NCBI RefSeq assembly: GCF_022836845.1 | Contig: NZ_JAJNNZ010000014.1 | Location: 33,878 to 97,877 of the forward strand | Direction of reading: 5' to 3' | Origin: Vibrio gelatinilyticus | GTDB lineage: Bacteria > Pseudomonadota > Gammaproteobacteria > Enterobacterales > Vibrionaceae | Length of the DNA: 64,000 nucleotides | Translations under genes and position numbers: made by a program | Part shown: positions 55,232 through 64,000 of the stretch, piece by piece | Position numbering within the stretch: the stretch's first letter is position 1 | Layout of the letters: every line of letters starts with the position of its first letter | Notes under the pieces: generated by a model | Database searches by the model: none | Seen by the model: the letters and a program-made list of their open reading frames with translations, nothing else | What the model was told of the DNA's origin: nothing

Positions 55232-57277
55232 TTATATCCAATTAGCCACCTTATCGATCAACTCGTCTTTTGGTGTCGGTTTTACAAGATAATCGTTCAT
55301 GCCGTATTCACTAATCTTTACGACTGTTTCCGGGCTCTTATCTCCGGTGTAACCGACAATTGGAACAGAGGCGTAATGGGCATTAGATTCTCGAATCTGT
55401 TTGGTTGCCGATAAACCATCCAATACTGGCATCTCGATATCCATTAATATGAGATCAACGTCTTCTTCCTCTAAGGTACTCAATGCTACTTGCCCATTCT
55501 CAGCTTGCAGTACATTTAAACCCTGTTTTTCGAGCATAATACTGGTAATAGAACGTAACGAATGATTGTCATCAACAATCAATACCGTTCTTTTCATATT
55601 GATATCGTTGTAAGGCTGAGCGACCTCGGAGTGAGTAAAATCGTCAAATAGTAAACCATCGAGTACATTATCGAAGTCTTGCAAATATTCTTCTCTATCC
55701 ACAAGCTTAACGTCAACATACCGTTGAAAGTACAAATTTCTTTTTTGCATAGGATCATACAAAAACGCAACTCTGGCCTCCGTGAAGCCCAATTTGCGCT
55801 CGACTCTAGACATTAAGGCCCACCCTTCACGATCCATTGAACCATCAATGATGATGAGGTTGTATTCAAATTGGTGTTCTCCCAATTGCGCCGCCTGCTC
55901 TAAAGTTATCGCTGATAGTTCAAAATCATGTCGTAAGGACTGATAAGTAAGTTGCTTAAGCAGCGTATCTTCAGTTCCGATGAATAGGATACTTTTCGCT
56001 TTCATGAGATCTAATTTAATACCATTCACTTTAGTCGAGGCGTAATCTGGAAATTTCAATTCAAATTCGGTCCACTGATGTGGCGTCGATCGACACCTAA
56101 TGGTTCCGCCAAATGAGTTCATGACTTTGTTACAAAATGATAACCCTAGGCCGAATGTGCCAGTTTTTCCCGTTGTGTAAAAATCTTCAAAGATATGTTT
56201 AATCAATTCTTGCTCAATTCCTACGCCGGTGTCTTTAAACTTAAGAACATAACCATCCGGGACTTTGACTGTACTAATGTGAATCGAGAACTTCGCCGTC
56301 CCCCGGTGACGAAAAGCATTTTTGATCAGGTTATAAATAACATATTTTAGTAACGTGTCACTGCCAAAATAGTCAAAGTCTTCTTGGATATTAATGTGTA
56401 TCAAGGTTCGTTCCGAGGCATTCTTATAGCTAAAGCTTTCTACTGCGTTACCAATAACTTGACTAGCTCTATGTTTACAGAACGTTGATGTCGACACTCT
56501 ATTTTGATCAATTGAAGTCAGCAATAAGTCTATTGTTTCGTTACCTGTCCAGATCGTTTTCATGGAGTCGTCAATAATCTCATTAAGGATCTGAAGTTCC
56601 TGATTATTTAAATGGTAGGAGTTTCGAAACGTCGAGCTTCCACTCGGAACAATAGAACGAATCACCTCAAACGAGGAAAGTAATGCACTTAATGGATTTC
56701 GCATTTCATGAGCAATTCCGGCACCAAATGACTTAGCAATGGAGATTTTGGCTTCATGTTCCGTTTGATTCCTAAAATAAAACAAGTTGCCAAAAATGTA
56801 GGTAAAGGCAAAAATTGGTAACGCGCTGGCATTGGCTATAAATTCGACTTGGCCATCTGATGCGTAATAAGCAGCGAGATAAGCCAAGAATGTCGTAACT
56901 ATCGCTTGTACGCACATGACTCGCGAATCATGAACAAGCAATATGTGTAGGAAAATAGACGACATAAAGGACATAACCCAAACATCAGACCAATTATTCA
57001 TTAGCATCATGAAAAAGAAAAAGAAAGGAAGACACGCACTGATCGCAAATAAATAATAATGCGGCAAGTATTTCCTAAGTCGGTTTGGTACATATTCCCT
57101 GAGTCCCAATACGCCAACAATGATGCAGCATGCGAAACGAAGCCAAACATTTTCATACCCCTGTGGGAACCAGTATGTCCAAATAAGGTAGTAAATCGGG
57201 AAGCCAAGCCCACCCATGATCACCACAAGGGAGAGATTTGGTTCTGCGTACTGATATATTTTATTGAGCCGACCCAT
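55232..57277 (-). CDS. cqsS: CqsS, CAI-1 quorum-sensing hybrid histidine kinase
   Basis: CqsS is the membrane receptor for CAI-1; without ligand it phosphorylates LuxU/LuxO, with ligand it acts as phosphatase. The 681-residue protein has six N-terminal helices (about 15-168), the H-box FGAGIAHEMRNPLSALLSS with His190, an ATPase domain with GVGIEQELIKHIF and GLGLSFC, and a C-terminal receiver domain with phospho-Asp in LILMDIEMPVLDG. V. cholerae has phenylalanines and Cys170 in the ligand pocket; here Phe162 and Phe166 occupy FGNLF, so the Cys170 position is Phe166, as in V. harveyi. This bears on ligand preference. Confidence 0.95.
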   Translation of the reverse strand: MGRLNKIYQYAEPNLSLVVIMGGLGFPIYYLIWTYWFPQGYENVWLRFACCIIVGVLGLREYVPNRLRKYLPHYYLFAISACLPFFFFFMMLMNNWSDVWVMSFMSSIFLHILLVHDSRVMCVQAIVTTFLAYLAAYYASDGQVEFIANASALPIFAFTYIFGNLFYFRNQTEHEAKISIAKSFGAGIAHEMRNPLSALLSSFEVIRSIVPSGSSTFRNSYHLNNQELQILNEIIDDSMKTIWTGNETIDLLLTSIDQNRVSTSTFCKHRASQVIGNAVESFSYKNASERTLIHINIQEDFDYFGSDTLLKYVIYNLIKNAFRHRGTAKFSIHISTVKVPDGYVLKFKDTGVGIEQELIKHIFEDFYTTGKTGTFGLGLSFCNKVMNSFGGTIRCRSTPHQWTEFELKFPDYASTKVNGIKLDLMKAKSILFIGTEDTLLKQLTYQSLRHDFELSAITLEQAAQLGEHQFEYNLIIIDGSMDREGWALMSRVERKLGFTEARVAFLYDPMQKRNLYFQRYVDVKLVDREEYLQDFDNVLDGLLFDDFTHSEVAQPYNDINMKRTVLIVDDNHSLRSITSIMLEKQGLNVLQAENGQVALSTLEEEDVDLILMDIEMPVLDGLSATKQIRESNAHYASVPIVGYTGDKSPETVVKISEYGMNDYLVKPTPKDELIDKVANWI

Positions 57278-57419
57278 TTAGCTACCTAGTTCAACATTAT
57301 TATGACGTTTGTTTTTTCATCCATCATCGTACTTAAAAAAGGATAAGGAACCCATTTATACGTCGAGCGAATGTTTAGTTGTGTTTACATTATGAACGAA
57401 AAGCTATGGCACATACAAC

Positions 57420-57444
57420 AACGCCCTCGTAAAACGAGGGCGTT
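57420..57444 (-). terminator. Terminator of folE
   Basis: A perfect 11-base stem (AACGCCCTCGT and its complement) with a 3-base loop lies 28 bases past the folE stop. On the minus strand it is followed by GTTGT, a weak T-run. Confidence 0.8.
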
Positions 57445-57472
57445 AGTCAATAAAAAAAGAGACGATCAGATT

Positions 57473-58126
57473 TTATCTAAGTCCATGTAAAAACTCATGA
57501 CGGGTTGCTGGGTTAGACTTAAATATCCCCCCTAGCGCTGTTGTTGTTGTCTCGCTAGTCGCGTCCATCACGCCTCGAGATTTAACACAATAGTGAACGG
57601 CATCGATCGTGACAGCAACATCATCTGTTTCTAACAGTGTTTGCAGAGCAATTAAGATTTGCTGTGTCATTCTTTCTTGAACTTGAGGTCTTTGGGCGAA
57701 AAAGCGCACGATACGATTGATTTTCGACAAGCCAATGATTTTTCCTCTTGGAATATACGCAACTGCCGCTTTGCCATCGATGGTCACTAAATGATGCTCA
57801 CATGTACTGGTTACGGTGATATCTTTAACCCTAACCATCTCACTCACATTCATTTTGTTCTCAATCACTGTAATTTTAGGGAAGTTACTGTAATCAAGAC
57901 CAGAAAAAATTTCGTCCACATACATCTTAGCGATGCGTTGGGGTGTATCCATTAAGCTATCGTCTTTGAGATCTAACTGAAGCAGTGATAAAACTTCACG
58001 CATATGATGTTCAATGCGTTCTTTTTTTTCTTCACGGCTAATTTGATTTGGCAGCATCGGCGTTTCCAATCCTCGCTTAGACAAGGCTTCTTTCACTAGC
58101 TTAGCTGTTTCACTCAGATCTGACAT
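57473..58126 (-). CDS. folE: GTP cyclohydrolase I
   Basis: FolE converts GTP to 7,8-dihydroneopterin triphosphate, the first step of folate (and tetrahydrobiopterin) synthesis. Start at 58126 ([15 protein letters not shown]) has an AAGAGGAG site and gives 217 residues (E. coli 222); the longer frame has no such site. Zinc and catalytic residues are in [21 protein letters not shown] and [32 protein letters not shown] and QERMTQQI are also typical. It is divergent from moeA-moeB, the order common in Vibrio. Its high conservation makes the call secure. Confidence 0.96.
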   Translation of the reverse strand: MSDLSETAKLVKEALSKRGLETPMLPNQISREEKKERIEHHMREVLSLLQLDLKDDSLMDTPQRIAKMYVDEIFSGLDYSNFPKITVIENKMNVSEMVRVKDITVTSTCEHHLVTIDGKAAVAYIPRGKIIGLSKINRIVRFFAQRPQVQERMTQQILIALQTLLETDDVAVTIDAVHYCVKSRGVMDATSETTTTALGGIFKSNPATRHEFLHGLR

Positions 58127-58306
58127 GCTTACTCCTCTTAACAGACCCCTTAACGGCACACAAGGATACTCGTATTTTTTGTGAATTACACCCCTATTTT
58201 GACCAAGGACACTTTGCTTAAGACTCATCCATTCAATTGGCACTCTTAATAGCTACGAATTATGATAAAGTCAGCAAGTTACACAAGAATTATAGGATAA
58301 TACATT

Positions 58307-59542
58307 ATGGGCTGCTGTGACGCTCCTGGATTGATGCCACTAGAAGAAGCATTAGAAAAAATGCTCTCTCCAATTAACCCAACGACCAAAACGATCACCT
58401 TACCACTGCAAGAAGCACTTGGTTTCGTTTTGGCCGATAACCTTCTTTCTCCGATCAATGTACCGCCATTTGATAACTCAGCAATGGACGGTTATGCGGT
58501 TAGAAAAACCGAGCTCGAACAAAATAACACGCTCAGATTGGCGGGGAAGTCTTTTGCTGGCCAACCTTATGAAGGCGAATGGCCGCAAGGTACTTGCGTT
58601 CGTATTATGACAGGTGCGCAAATTCCTGAAGGTTGTGATGCCGTCATCATGCAAGAAAACACCAGTGTGGAAGGTGAGTGGATTAGCTTTCACCAAGAGC
58701 AAGTCAAACCTAACCTAAATATCCGCCCAACGGGTGATGACATCAGTCAAGGTGATGTTGTTCTCGATAAAGGCTCACGCCTCACAGCACGCGATATCCC
58801 GATGATTGCAACGCTCGGAATCAGCCATATCTCAGTATTCGAAAAGCCCAAAGTGGCTTTTTTCTCAACTGGTGACGAACTAAAACCGCTTGGCACAACA
58901 TTGAAAGCTGGCCAGATCTACGACAGCAATCGCTATGGTATCAAACCTCTTATTGAAAACTTTGGCTGTGAAGCCATCGATCTTGGGATTATTCCCGATT
59001 GTCAGGAGACCTTAAAAGCCACTTTCTTACATGCTCAGACAATTTCGGACGTGGTTATCACCTCCGGCGGGGTTAGCGTTGGTGAGGCCGATTACACTAA
59101 GGATATTTTAGAGGAACTAGGGCAAATCGGTTTTTGGAAACTGGCAATTAAACCTGGGAAGCCATTTGCTTTTGGTTCTTTGGATGATGCATGGTTTTGT
59201 GGTCTGCCTGGTAATCCCGTTTCGGCAATATTGACGATGTATGTTTTGGTACAACCATTATTAGCCAAACTGGGTGGCCATACTCAATGGCAAGCACCAC
59301 AATCTATTCCGGCTAAAACCAATACGGCCTTTAAGAAGTCCCCAGGGCGTACCGACTACCAACGTGCAGTCTATACAATTAACGATGGCGTTTTTGAGGT
59401 CGAGACCACGGGTAATCAAAGCTCTGGTGCATTTCGCTCGATGAGCCTAGCAAATTGTTTTGTCGTATTAGAACGAGAACGTGGCAATGTCGGTGTCGGT
59501 GAGACAGTTCAAATACAACTTCTGAGCCCAGCACTGTATTAG
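58307..59542 (+). CDS. moeA: Molybdopterin molybdotransferase
   Basis: MoeA inserts molybdate into adenylated molybdopterin to complete the molybdenum cofactor. The protein is 411 residues, exactly E. coli MoeA. Signatures: PPFDNSAMDGYAV, RIMTGAQIPEGCDAVIMQE, the SGGVSVGEADYTKDIL motif with catalytic acid, and KPGKPFAFG and GLPGNPVSA near the end. It opens with MGCCDAPGLMPLEEAL. The gene is followed after 13 bases by moeB, so the two form an operon. It is divergent from folE across a 180-base region. Confidence 0.96.
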   Translation: MGCCDAPGLMPLEEALEKMLSPINPTTKTITLPLQEALGFVLADNLLSPINVPPFDNSAMDGYAVRKTELEQNNTLRLAGKSFAGQPYEGEWPQGTCVRIMTGAQIPEGCDAVIMQENTSVEGEWISFHQEQVKPNLNIRPTGDDISQGDVVLDKGSRLTARDIPMIATLGISHISVFEKPKVAFFSTGDELKPLGTTLKAGQIYDSNRYGIKPLIENFGCEAIDLGIIPDCQETLKATFLHAQTISDVVITSGGVSVGEADYTKDILEELGQIGFWKLAIKPGKPFAFGSLDDAWFCGLPGNPVSAILTMYVLVQPLLAKLGGHTQWQAPQSIPAKTNTAFKKSPGRTDYQRAVYTINDGVFEVETTGNQSSGAFRSMSLANCFVVLERERGNVGVGETVQIQLLSPALY

Positions 59543-59555
59543 AGGTTTGAACATA

Positions 59556-60302
59556 GTGGATATTCTCTCAGACGCAGAAATGATGCGTTACAACCGTCAG
59601 ATCGTACTAAAAGGCTTCGATTTCGAGGGACAAGAAGCGTTAAAACAGGCTTCTGTTCTTGTGCTAGGTGCTGGTGGCCTTGGTTGCGCAGCGAGTCAGT
59701 ATCTTGTTGCTGCTGGAGTTGGGCACCTGACGCTAATTGATGATGACACGGTTGAGCTGTCAAACCTTCAAAGACAAGTCCTACACAATGATCATCGCAT
59801 TGGCGATCTAAAAGTTGACTCTGCTAAACAATCGTTAGAACAGCTCAACCCGCATGCTTGCATTACTTCTATAAACAAACGACTTAACGACGAGCAATTG
59901 AGTGAAGAAATCTCAAAGCATGACTTAGTATTAGATGCGTCTGATAATGTCGCCACACGCAATCAGTTGAATCGATTGTGCTTTAAATTCAAAGTACCTT
60001 TAGTATCAGGTGCTGCGATAAGAATGGAGGGTCAGATTAGCGTTTTTACCTATCAAGACCCCTCCTTGTCTTGTTATCAATGCTTAAGCATGTTATTTGG
60101 TGAAACGGCTCTGAGTTGTGTTGAAGCCGGTGTCATGTCCCCGGTTGTCGGCATTATTGGTGCAACGCAGGCACTAGAAGCCATTAAAGTAATTGCCAAC
60201 TTTGGCACTCCAAAGGTAGGCAAGTTATTGCTCTTCGACGCCGCGACACTGTCGTGGCGCGAGATGTCGTTACCCAAGTCGGCAAATTGTTCTGTGTGTT
60301 AG
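59556..60302 (+). CDS. moeB: Molybdopterin-synthase adenylyltransferase
   Basis: MoeB activates the small subunit of molybdopterin synthase (MoaD) by adenylation. Start GTG at 59556 is chosen: it lies 10 bases after the AGAGG site, and gives MDILSDAEMMRYNRQI, which lines up with E. coli MAELSDQEMLRYNRQI; the TTG at 59547 is only one base from the site. The 248 residues match the family. ATP motif GAGGLGCAASQYL, magnesium Asp in DDDTVELSNLQRQ, and zinc cysteines CYQC and CSVC at the end are present. It is coupled to moeA upstream. Confidence 0.96.
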   Translation: MDILSDAEMMRYNRQIVLKGFDFEGQEALKQASVLVLGAGGLGCAASQYLVAAGVGHLTLIDDDTVELSNLQRQVLHNDHRIGDLKVDSAKQSLEQLNPHACITSINKRLNDEQLSEEISKHDLVLDASDNVATRNQLNRLCFKFKVPLVSGAAIRMEGQISVFTYQDPSLSCYQCLSMLFGETALSCVEAGVMSPVVGIIGATQALEAIKVIANFGTPKVGKLLLFDAATLSWREMSLPKSANCSVC

Positions 60303-60321
60303 ATCTCTAAAGGAGGCATTT

Positions 60322-60651
60322 TTGAAAAAGCTCACCATTGCAATAGGTATTATCATTGCTGGCGTTGGACTTCTTGTATTGCTTGCCTTCTTTCCTCTCT
60401 CCCACACGAAGTACAAACTAACTGTCACAGTAATAGACTACACCCTAGTACAGTCATTAGATGGTAATCGACATTATCTATCTGTTCAGTTGCCCGATGA
60501 AAATATTCAGTTAGTCAGTACCGATGAAGGCCGTATATGCCCTGTCGGCAGTCAGGCAACCGTCGAGGTCATCGACTCTTTGTTTTCTAGCAAACAATCA
60601 TACCGATTGTCCCAATGCAGCCCACATATAACTAAAGGAGAAGGTTTGTGA
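60322..60651 (+). CDS. Small membrane-anchored protein, unknown
   Basis: A 109-residue protein with one N-terminal membrane helix (about 5-24) and a periplasmic beta-rich domain (about 30-100: KLTVTVIDYTLVQSLDGNRHYLSVQL, VSTDEGRICPVGSQATVEVID) with two cysteines (Cys73 and Cys99) that could form a disulfide. It may be an OB-fold-like or similar small domain. The start is TTG at 60322, chosen because a perfect AGGAGG site lies 5 bases upstream. Its end overlaps the sulfurtransferase start (TGATG), and it lies 19 bases after moeB. It is therefore part of this operon, but its function is not known. Confidence 0.7.
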   Translation: MKKLTIAIGIIIAGVGLLVLLAFFPLSHTKYKLTVTVIDYTLVQSLDGNRHYLSVQLPDENIQLVSTDEGRICPVGSQATVEVIDSLFSSKQSYRLSQCSPHITKGEGL

Positions 60652-61484
60652 TGAAAAACCCAATTGTTGACGCACGTTGGCTACAGGCAGAACTCGCTCA
60701 TAATTCCAAGCTGTTTGTTCTCGACTGCAGTATCGAATTCCAAATTCCAAGTGAACCCCAAAAAGACAAGTCTGGCGTTATTCCGGGGGCTATGCGCTTT
60801 GATTACGATACCGTTTTTTGTGACCCAAATTCCGCTTTACCTCATATGATGCCCAGTGCCAAAAGGTTTAGTTTGTTGGCAGCTGACTTAGGTCTAACGC
60901 TTGATAGTACTATTGTTGTTTATGATAATTCGGGTACGTTTGCCTCGCCAAGAGCCTGGTGGATGTTGCTAGCCCTAGGTTTTGAGAAAGTTTTTATTTT
61001 GTCAGGCGGCCTACCCGCTTGGCTTAAACACGGTGGTAATATTGAGCCAGATTACTTCAAGGGAGACACTAGTCAATTGTCTCAACCTTTAAAGGAACAA
61101 CACTTTGTCACGGCTCAGCAAGTGTTAGAGTTTTCTCAACACAATACAGCTGTTATCGTCGATGCTCGTTCGTTAGAGCGCTTTAAAGGACAAGCACCAG
61201 AGCCAAGATCTGGCGTTAGAAGTGGTCATATTCCCAACTCTGTTTGTCTTCCTTTTGCCGATTTGATGGAAAATGGAGAGTTAAAGTCACCAGCAGAGCT
61301 GACACCAATGTTTGAAGCTATCTCGCTTGATAGAGAATACCCTCTGGTGTTTTCTTGTGGCTCTGGTGTCACGGCTTGTATTTTGGTGCTGGCAGCACAT
61401 CTTTGTGGCTACAAAAACTTACATGTGTATGACGGCTCCTGGACGGAGTGGGGACAGCGTAGTGAACTGCCCATTGAATTATAA
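60651..61484 (+). CDS. sseA: 3-mercaptopyruvate/thiosulfate sulfurtransferase
   Basis: A two-domain rhodanese of 277 residues. The N-terminal domain (about 1-140) is structural; the C-terminal domain (about 160-275) carries the catalytic Cys in FSCGSGVTAC, the CGSGVTA loop that marks mercaptopyruvate sulfurtransferases over thiosulfate rhodaneses. EFQIPSEPQKDKSGVIPGA is the interdomain start and VYDGSWTEWG the end. The ATG at 60651 overlaps the upstream stop (TGATG) and an AAGGAG site lies just before; the GTG at 60648 is one codon earlier. Being downstream of moeAB it might serve sulfur supply for the cofactor, but this is inference. Confidence 0.92.
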   Translation: MKNPIVDARWLQAELAHNSKLFVLDCSIEFQIPSEPQKDKSGVIPGAMRFDYDTVFCDPNSALPHMMPSAKRFSLLAADLGLTLDSTIVVYDNSGTFASPRAWWMLLALGFEKVFILSGGLPAWLKHGGNIEPDYFKGDTSQLSQPLKEQHFVTAQQVLEFSQHNTAVIVDARSLERFKGQAPEPRSGVRSGHIPNSVCLPFADLMENGELKSPAELTPMFEAISLDREYPLVFSCGSGVTACILVLAAHLCGYKNLHVYDGSWTEWGQRSELPIEL

Positions 61485-61491
61485 ATCGAGG

Positions 61492-61519
61492 TGAGGAAGC
61501 GTAGAAATTCGCATCCTCA
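61492..61519. terminator. Hairpin between sseA and the SorC-type gene
   Basis: Arms TGAGGA(A)GCG and CGC(A)TCCTCA form a stem with a mismatch between two convergent stops. The T-run is weak on both sides. Confidence 0.5.
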
Positions 61520-61523
61520 TGTC

Positions 61524-62516
61524 CTAGTCATTCCCTTTTATGCTTTTCATCTGTTCATCAAGATTCAGGACCGTAAGTGCATTACTTACACTGGTTGCTA
61601 TCACATCGACTGCACCATTTCGCAACGCTCCCAGTAACGCCATTGGCTTACTGTTCTCGGCTGCAATAGCGATGACTTCTGCGATAGGACGAAATTCCTC
61701 AATACCCAAGCCTATAACCCTATCGCTCATCACAGTATTTGCAGTCTCACCTTCTATGTCAAAAAAATCATAGCCAGCGAAATCACCGACGACCCCTTGC
61801 TGAAGACGCGACTGGACAACCTCATCTGCAGTAAACCAGCCAAGATCAACCATATAACTATTCTCACTCATGTCTCCGATGCCCACTATCGCCACATCCG
61901 CCTTGCGAGCTAAGTCTAACGTTTGTTTGACCGTGCTGTTTTGCATAAAAGCCAACTTCTGATCTTTGGTTTCTGCATAGGCGGGCGCATACAAAGTTTC
62001 TGACGTGCCACCGTACTTCTTGGCTAACTGACGACAGATATGATCGGCGTTGAACAGGCCGCCACGCGGGTGGATCCCTCCTATGCCGCAAACGAACTTA
62101 CAGTCTCTCGGGCTAATAACCCCCGTATACTGGGCAACCGCTGATACGTTCCTTCCCTGCCCGACTGTAACCACCATACCGTTTTTCAGGGTTTGTGCTA
62201 GATAATTTGAAACCAAACCTGCGACTTGACTACGCTGAGCATCTTCGTCCACCTGATCGAGCGCAATGAGTGCACGTTTAACACCAAACTGCTCAACTAG
62301 GCGCTGCTCAATTTTCGCGCTAAATACCGGGTGATATTTTACGGTAATCTCGACAATCCCCTCCTCTCTGGCCTGTTTCAACAATCGACCAATTTTTGCT
62401 CTGGATACACCGAATTTTTTTGAAATTTCCTCTTGTGTCGAACCATCCTGATAATAAGCAACCGCTATTTCAGTTAACAAATCCGTGCTTGCATCGACAT
62501 TCTCTGTTGGTTTCAT
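61524..62516 (-). CDS. SorC-family sugar-binding transcriptional regulator
   Basis: A 330-residue regulator. The N-terminal helix-turn-helix (about 15-60, STQEEISKKFGVSRAKIGRLL) is followed by a large sugar-phosphate-binding domain (about 70-325) of the SorC/DeoR-like type with CGIGGIHPRGGLFNADH and VGIGDMSENSYM and the SSGV-like end. It is divergent from the transaldolase gene, with which it shares a 439-base control region, so it may regulate the tal-tkt pair in response to a sugar phosphate. The effector is unknown. Confidence 0.88.
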   Translation of the reverse strand: MKPTENVDASTDLLTEIAVAYYQDGSTQEEISKKFGVSRAKIGRLLKQAREEGIVEITVKYHPVFSAKIEQRLVEQFGVKRALIALDQVDEDAQRSQVAGLVSNYLAQTLKNGMVVTVGQGRNVSAVAQYTGVISPRDCKFVCGIGGIHPRGGLFNADHICRQLAKKYGGTSETLYAPAYAETKDQKLAFMQNSTVKQTLDLARKADVAIVGIGDMSENSYMVDLGWFTADEVVQSRLQQGVVGDFAGYDFFDIEGETANTVMSDRVIGLGIEEFRPIAEVIAIAAENSKPMALLGALRNGAVDVIATSVSNALTVLNLDEQMKSIKGND

Positions 62517-62955
62517 TTGATACCGCTAATCTAAAAATCGGGATTGATGACAGTTTATCAAAGCGATCATTAGTTCACACCCTAAACATATGTGCGCCCT
62601 CTCACAAAGGATTACATTTGCTCTCTCGCGTTACACATTCTCAGGGCGTCTAATTAGTACAAGAACTCTCCTAGACACCCAATGAATACAAGGACGACAA
62701 TAAAAGTACGCTTGCGTTATCAAAAATTAAAGATATTCGATTAGTAGGATCAAAAGCTCCTTATCAACAATTGACTTTCCCCTCAAATCCGTTAAATATA
62801 ACTCCAACATTTACTCATGAGCGACACAAATGCTCAAAGGCATCTGCCCGCTCAGTCCAGATAGACGCTTTGATCAAATATAAACACCCGAATATTTGGT
62901 TGATGATGTTGCAAATGCAGTTAGAGGCAACACCCTCGAAATAAGGAACGAATCA
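62517..62955. other. Control region between SorC-type gene and transaldolase
   Basis: A 439-base divergent region, AT-rich towards the middle. I see no clear palindromic SorC operator, and no gene. A 13-codon frame (62904-62945) ends just before the tal ribosome-binding site but has no support of its own. Confidence 0.4.
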
Positions 62956-63906
62956 ATGAGCAATAAATTAGAGCAACTTCGTAAACTCACTACAGTAGTA
63001 GCAGACACCGGCGAAATCGACGCTATCAAAAAGTATCTTCCTGAAGATGCTACCACTAACCCATCTCTAATTCTTAAAGCAGCTCAAATCGAAGAATACG
63101 CTCCACTTATCGACCAAGCTATCGACTATGCAAAATCTCAAAGCAACGATCCTTCTCTACAGGTTCAAGATGCTTGCGATATGCTTGCGGTCAATATCGG
63201 TAAAGAGATTTTGACAACCATTCCAGGCCGTATCTCAACTGAAGTCGATGCACGACTTTCTTACGACACTGAAGGCAGCATTGCGAAAGCTCGTCAGCTT
63301 ATAAAAATGTATAACGATGCTGGCATTAGCAATGACCGCATTCTTATCAAACTCGCCTCTACGTGGGAAGGCATTCGTGCTGCTGAAGTTCTAGAGAAAG
63401 AAGGGATTAACTGTAACCTTACGCTTCTGTTCTCATTCGCTCAGGCACGTGCGTGTGCCGAAGCTGGTGTCTTCCTGATTTCTCCTTTTGTTGGCCGCAT
63501 CATGGACTGGTACAAAGCAAAAGAAGGCAAAGACTTCGAAGCTCAAGAAGATCCGGGGGTATTGTCTGTATCTGGTATCTACAACTATTACAAACAACAC
63601 GGTTACAAAACCGTGGTTATGGGCGCGAGCTTCCGTAACATCGGTGAAATCTTAGAACTTGCCGGTTGTGACCGCTTAACTATCGCACCAGCTCTACTCG
63701 CTGAGCTAGAAGCCGCTGAAGGTGAAGTGGTTGAGAAGTTAATCGACTCGAACGGCTCACAAGAGCGTCCAGCCGCAATGACTCACTCTGAGTTCTTGTG
63801 GGACCACAACCAGGACCCTATGGCCGTAGAGAAGCTCGCTGAAGGGATCCGTAACTTTGCCATTGACCAAGGCAAGCTTGAAACAATGATCGCATCTAAG
63901 CTGTAA
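62956..63906 (+). CDS. tal: Transaldolase
   Basis: Transaldolase moves a dihydroxyacetone unit in the non-oxidative pentose phosphate pathway. Start at 62956 ([11 protein letters not shown]) with an AAGGA site; 316 residues, as TalB (317). The Schiff-base Lys is in [17 protein letters not shown] and neighbouring segments [24 protein letters not shown] and [20 protein letters not shown] are nearly identical to TalB. The longer in-frame ATG at 62896 adds twenty residues unlike the family. A hairpin follows, then the transketolase gene starts 76 bases later, as in other Vibrio. Confidence 0.97.
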   Translation: MSNKLEQLRKLTTVVADTGEIDAIKKYLPEDATTNPSLILKAAQIEEYAPLIDQAIDYAKSQSNDPSLQVQDACDMLAVNIGKEILTTIPGRISTEVDARLSYDTEGSIAKARQLIKMYNDAGISNDRILIKLASTWEGIRAAEVLEKEGINCNLTLLFSFAQARACAEAGVFLISPFVGRIMDWYKAKEGKDFEAQEDPGVLSVSGIYNYYKQHGYKTVVMGASFRNIGEILELAGCDRLTIAPALLAELEAAEGEVVEKLIDSNGSQERPAAMTHSEFLWDHNQDPMAVEKLAEGIRNFAIDQGKLETMIASKL

Positions 63907-63928
63907 CCCAACGCTTAAATCAAATTTC

Positions 63929-63955
63929 AAAGGGGTGGCAAACGCCACTCCTTTT
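63929..63955 (+). terminator. Hairpin after transaldolase
   Basis: An 11-base stem (AAAGGGGTGGC/GCCACTCCTTT, one G-T pair) with a 4-base loop runs into T. It would reduce transcription into the transketolase gene. Confidence 0.8.
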
Positions 63956-63982
63956 CATATCTAGACATTTGGAATCAAAACT

Positions 63983-64000
63983 ATGGAACGTAAGCAACTC
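63983..64000 (+). CDS. tkt: Transketolase, first six codons only (runs off window)
   Basis: The window ends with an open frame reading MERKQL, preceded by a GGAATC site. Vibrio transketolases start in this way (Arg-Lys-x-Leu before ANAIRALSMD), and tkt commonly follows tal on this chromosome. Only six codons are visible, so the call rests mainly on position. Confidence 0.6.

Noticed and set aside
62904..62945. 13-codon frame [13 protein letters not shown] just before transaldolase, possible leader peptide
   Set aside because: No ribosome-binding site and no regulatory codon run; most likely chance.
1..64000. CRISPR arrays, tRNA, rRNA, insertion sequences, phage genes
   Set aside because: No regularly spaced repeats, cloverleaf folds, rRNA motifs, transposase or phage structural proteins were found by reading.

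Overview
The window is a contiguous stretch of a Vibrio chromosome. The best evidence is the convergent pair cqsA/cqsS (CAI-1 autoinducer synthase and its receptor kinase), the divergent norR/hmp pair, a GH18 chitinase, and a transaldolase gene followed by the first codons of a transketolase. This mix of accessory metabolism, sensing and transport resembles the smaller chromosome of Vibrio species, but that is inference. Base composition and codon use look even throughout. I see no rRNA, tRNA, CRISPR array, insertion sequence or prophage.

Region by region: 0-4.8 kb holds a DUF4382 lipoprotein, nitric-oxide detoxification (hmp with a sigma-54 promoter and NorR sites, then norR) and a membrane-anchored glutaredoxin. 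4.8-10.7 kb holds an operon for beta-alanine breakdown (amidotransferase, mmsA, bauA) divergent from puuR-puuC. 10.8-16.9 kb holds an outer-membrane protein, a ToxR-like regulator with an overlapping small membrane partner, and two paralogous 14-helix MFS transporters behind a long inverted repeat. 17-21 kb holds an RlpA-like lipoprotein, a small membrane protein, a YtcJ-type amidohydrolase, a tiny membrane protein and an Hsp20. 21.2-31.8 kb is a polyamine uptake and catabolism locus: a second puuR, potFGHI, a spuC aminotransferase and a puuA, divergent from a second puuA and puuB. 32-39.5 kb holds a chemoreceptor and a five-gene operon that looks like a private Lol-type export system (LolA-like carrier, two FtsX permeases, ATPase, outer-membrane barrel). 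39.7-51 kb holds glgC, a chitinase, a glycine-rich lipoprotein, a YqhD-type aldehyde reductase, a broken PAS-EAL gene, an acetyltransferase, gltS, and an AraC regulator with a COG0523 GTPase. 51-64 kb holds a ClC gene with an internal deletion, a TDT-family transporter, cqsA/cqsS, folE, moeA-moeB, a small membrane protein, a sulfurtransferase, a SorC regulator, transaldolase and the start of transketolase.

The strongest linking observation is an exact 20-base element, found once in each divergent promoter region of the two polyamine loci, 20 kb apart. It resembles the PuuR box and suggests that uptake, gamma-glutamylation and beta-alanine breakdown form one regulon. The genes together could take putrescine, and also 1,3-diaminopropane or norspermidine products, through beta-alanine to acetyl-CoA. 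No PuuD-family hydrolase is present; a class-I glutamine amidotransferase in the beta-alanine operon is a candidate substitute. Other items for a second look are the ToxR-like/partner pair next to the MFS transporters, the Lol-like operon, the ClC deletion, and a Phe at the ligand-discriminating position of CqsS.
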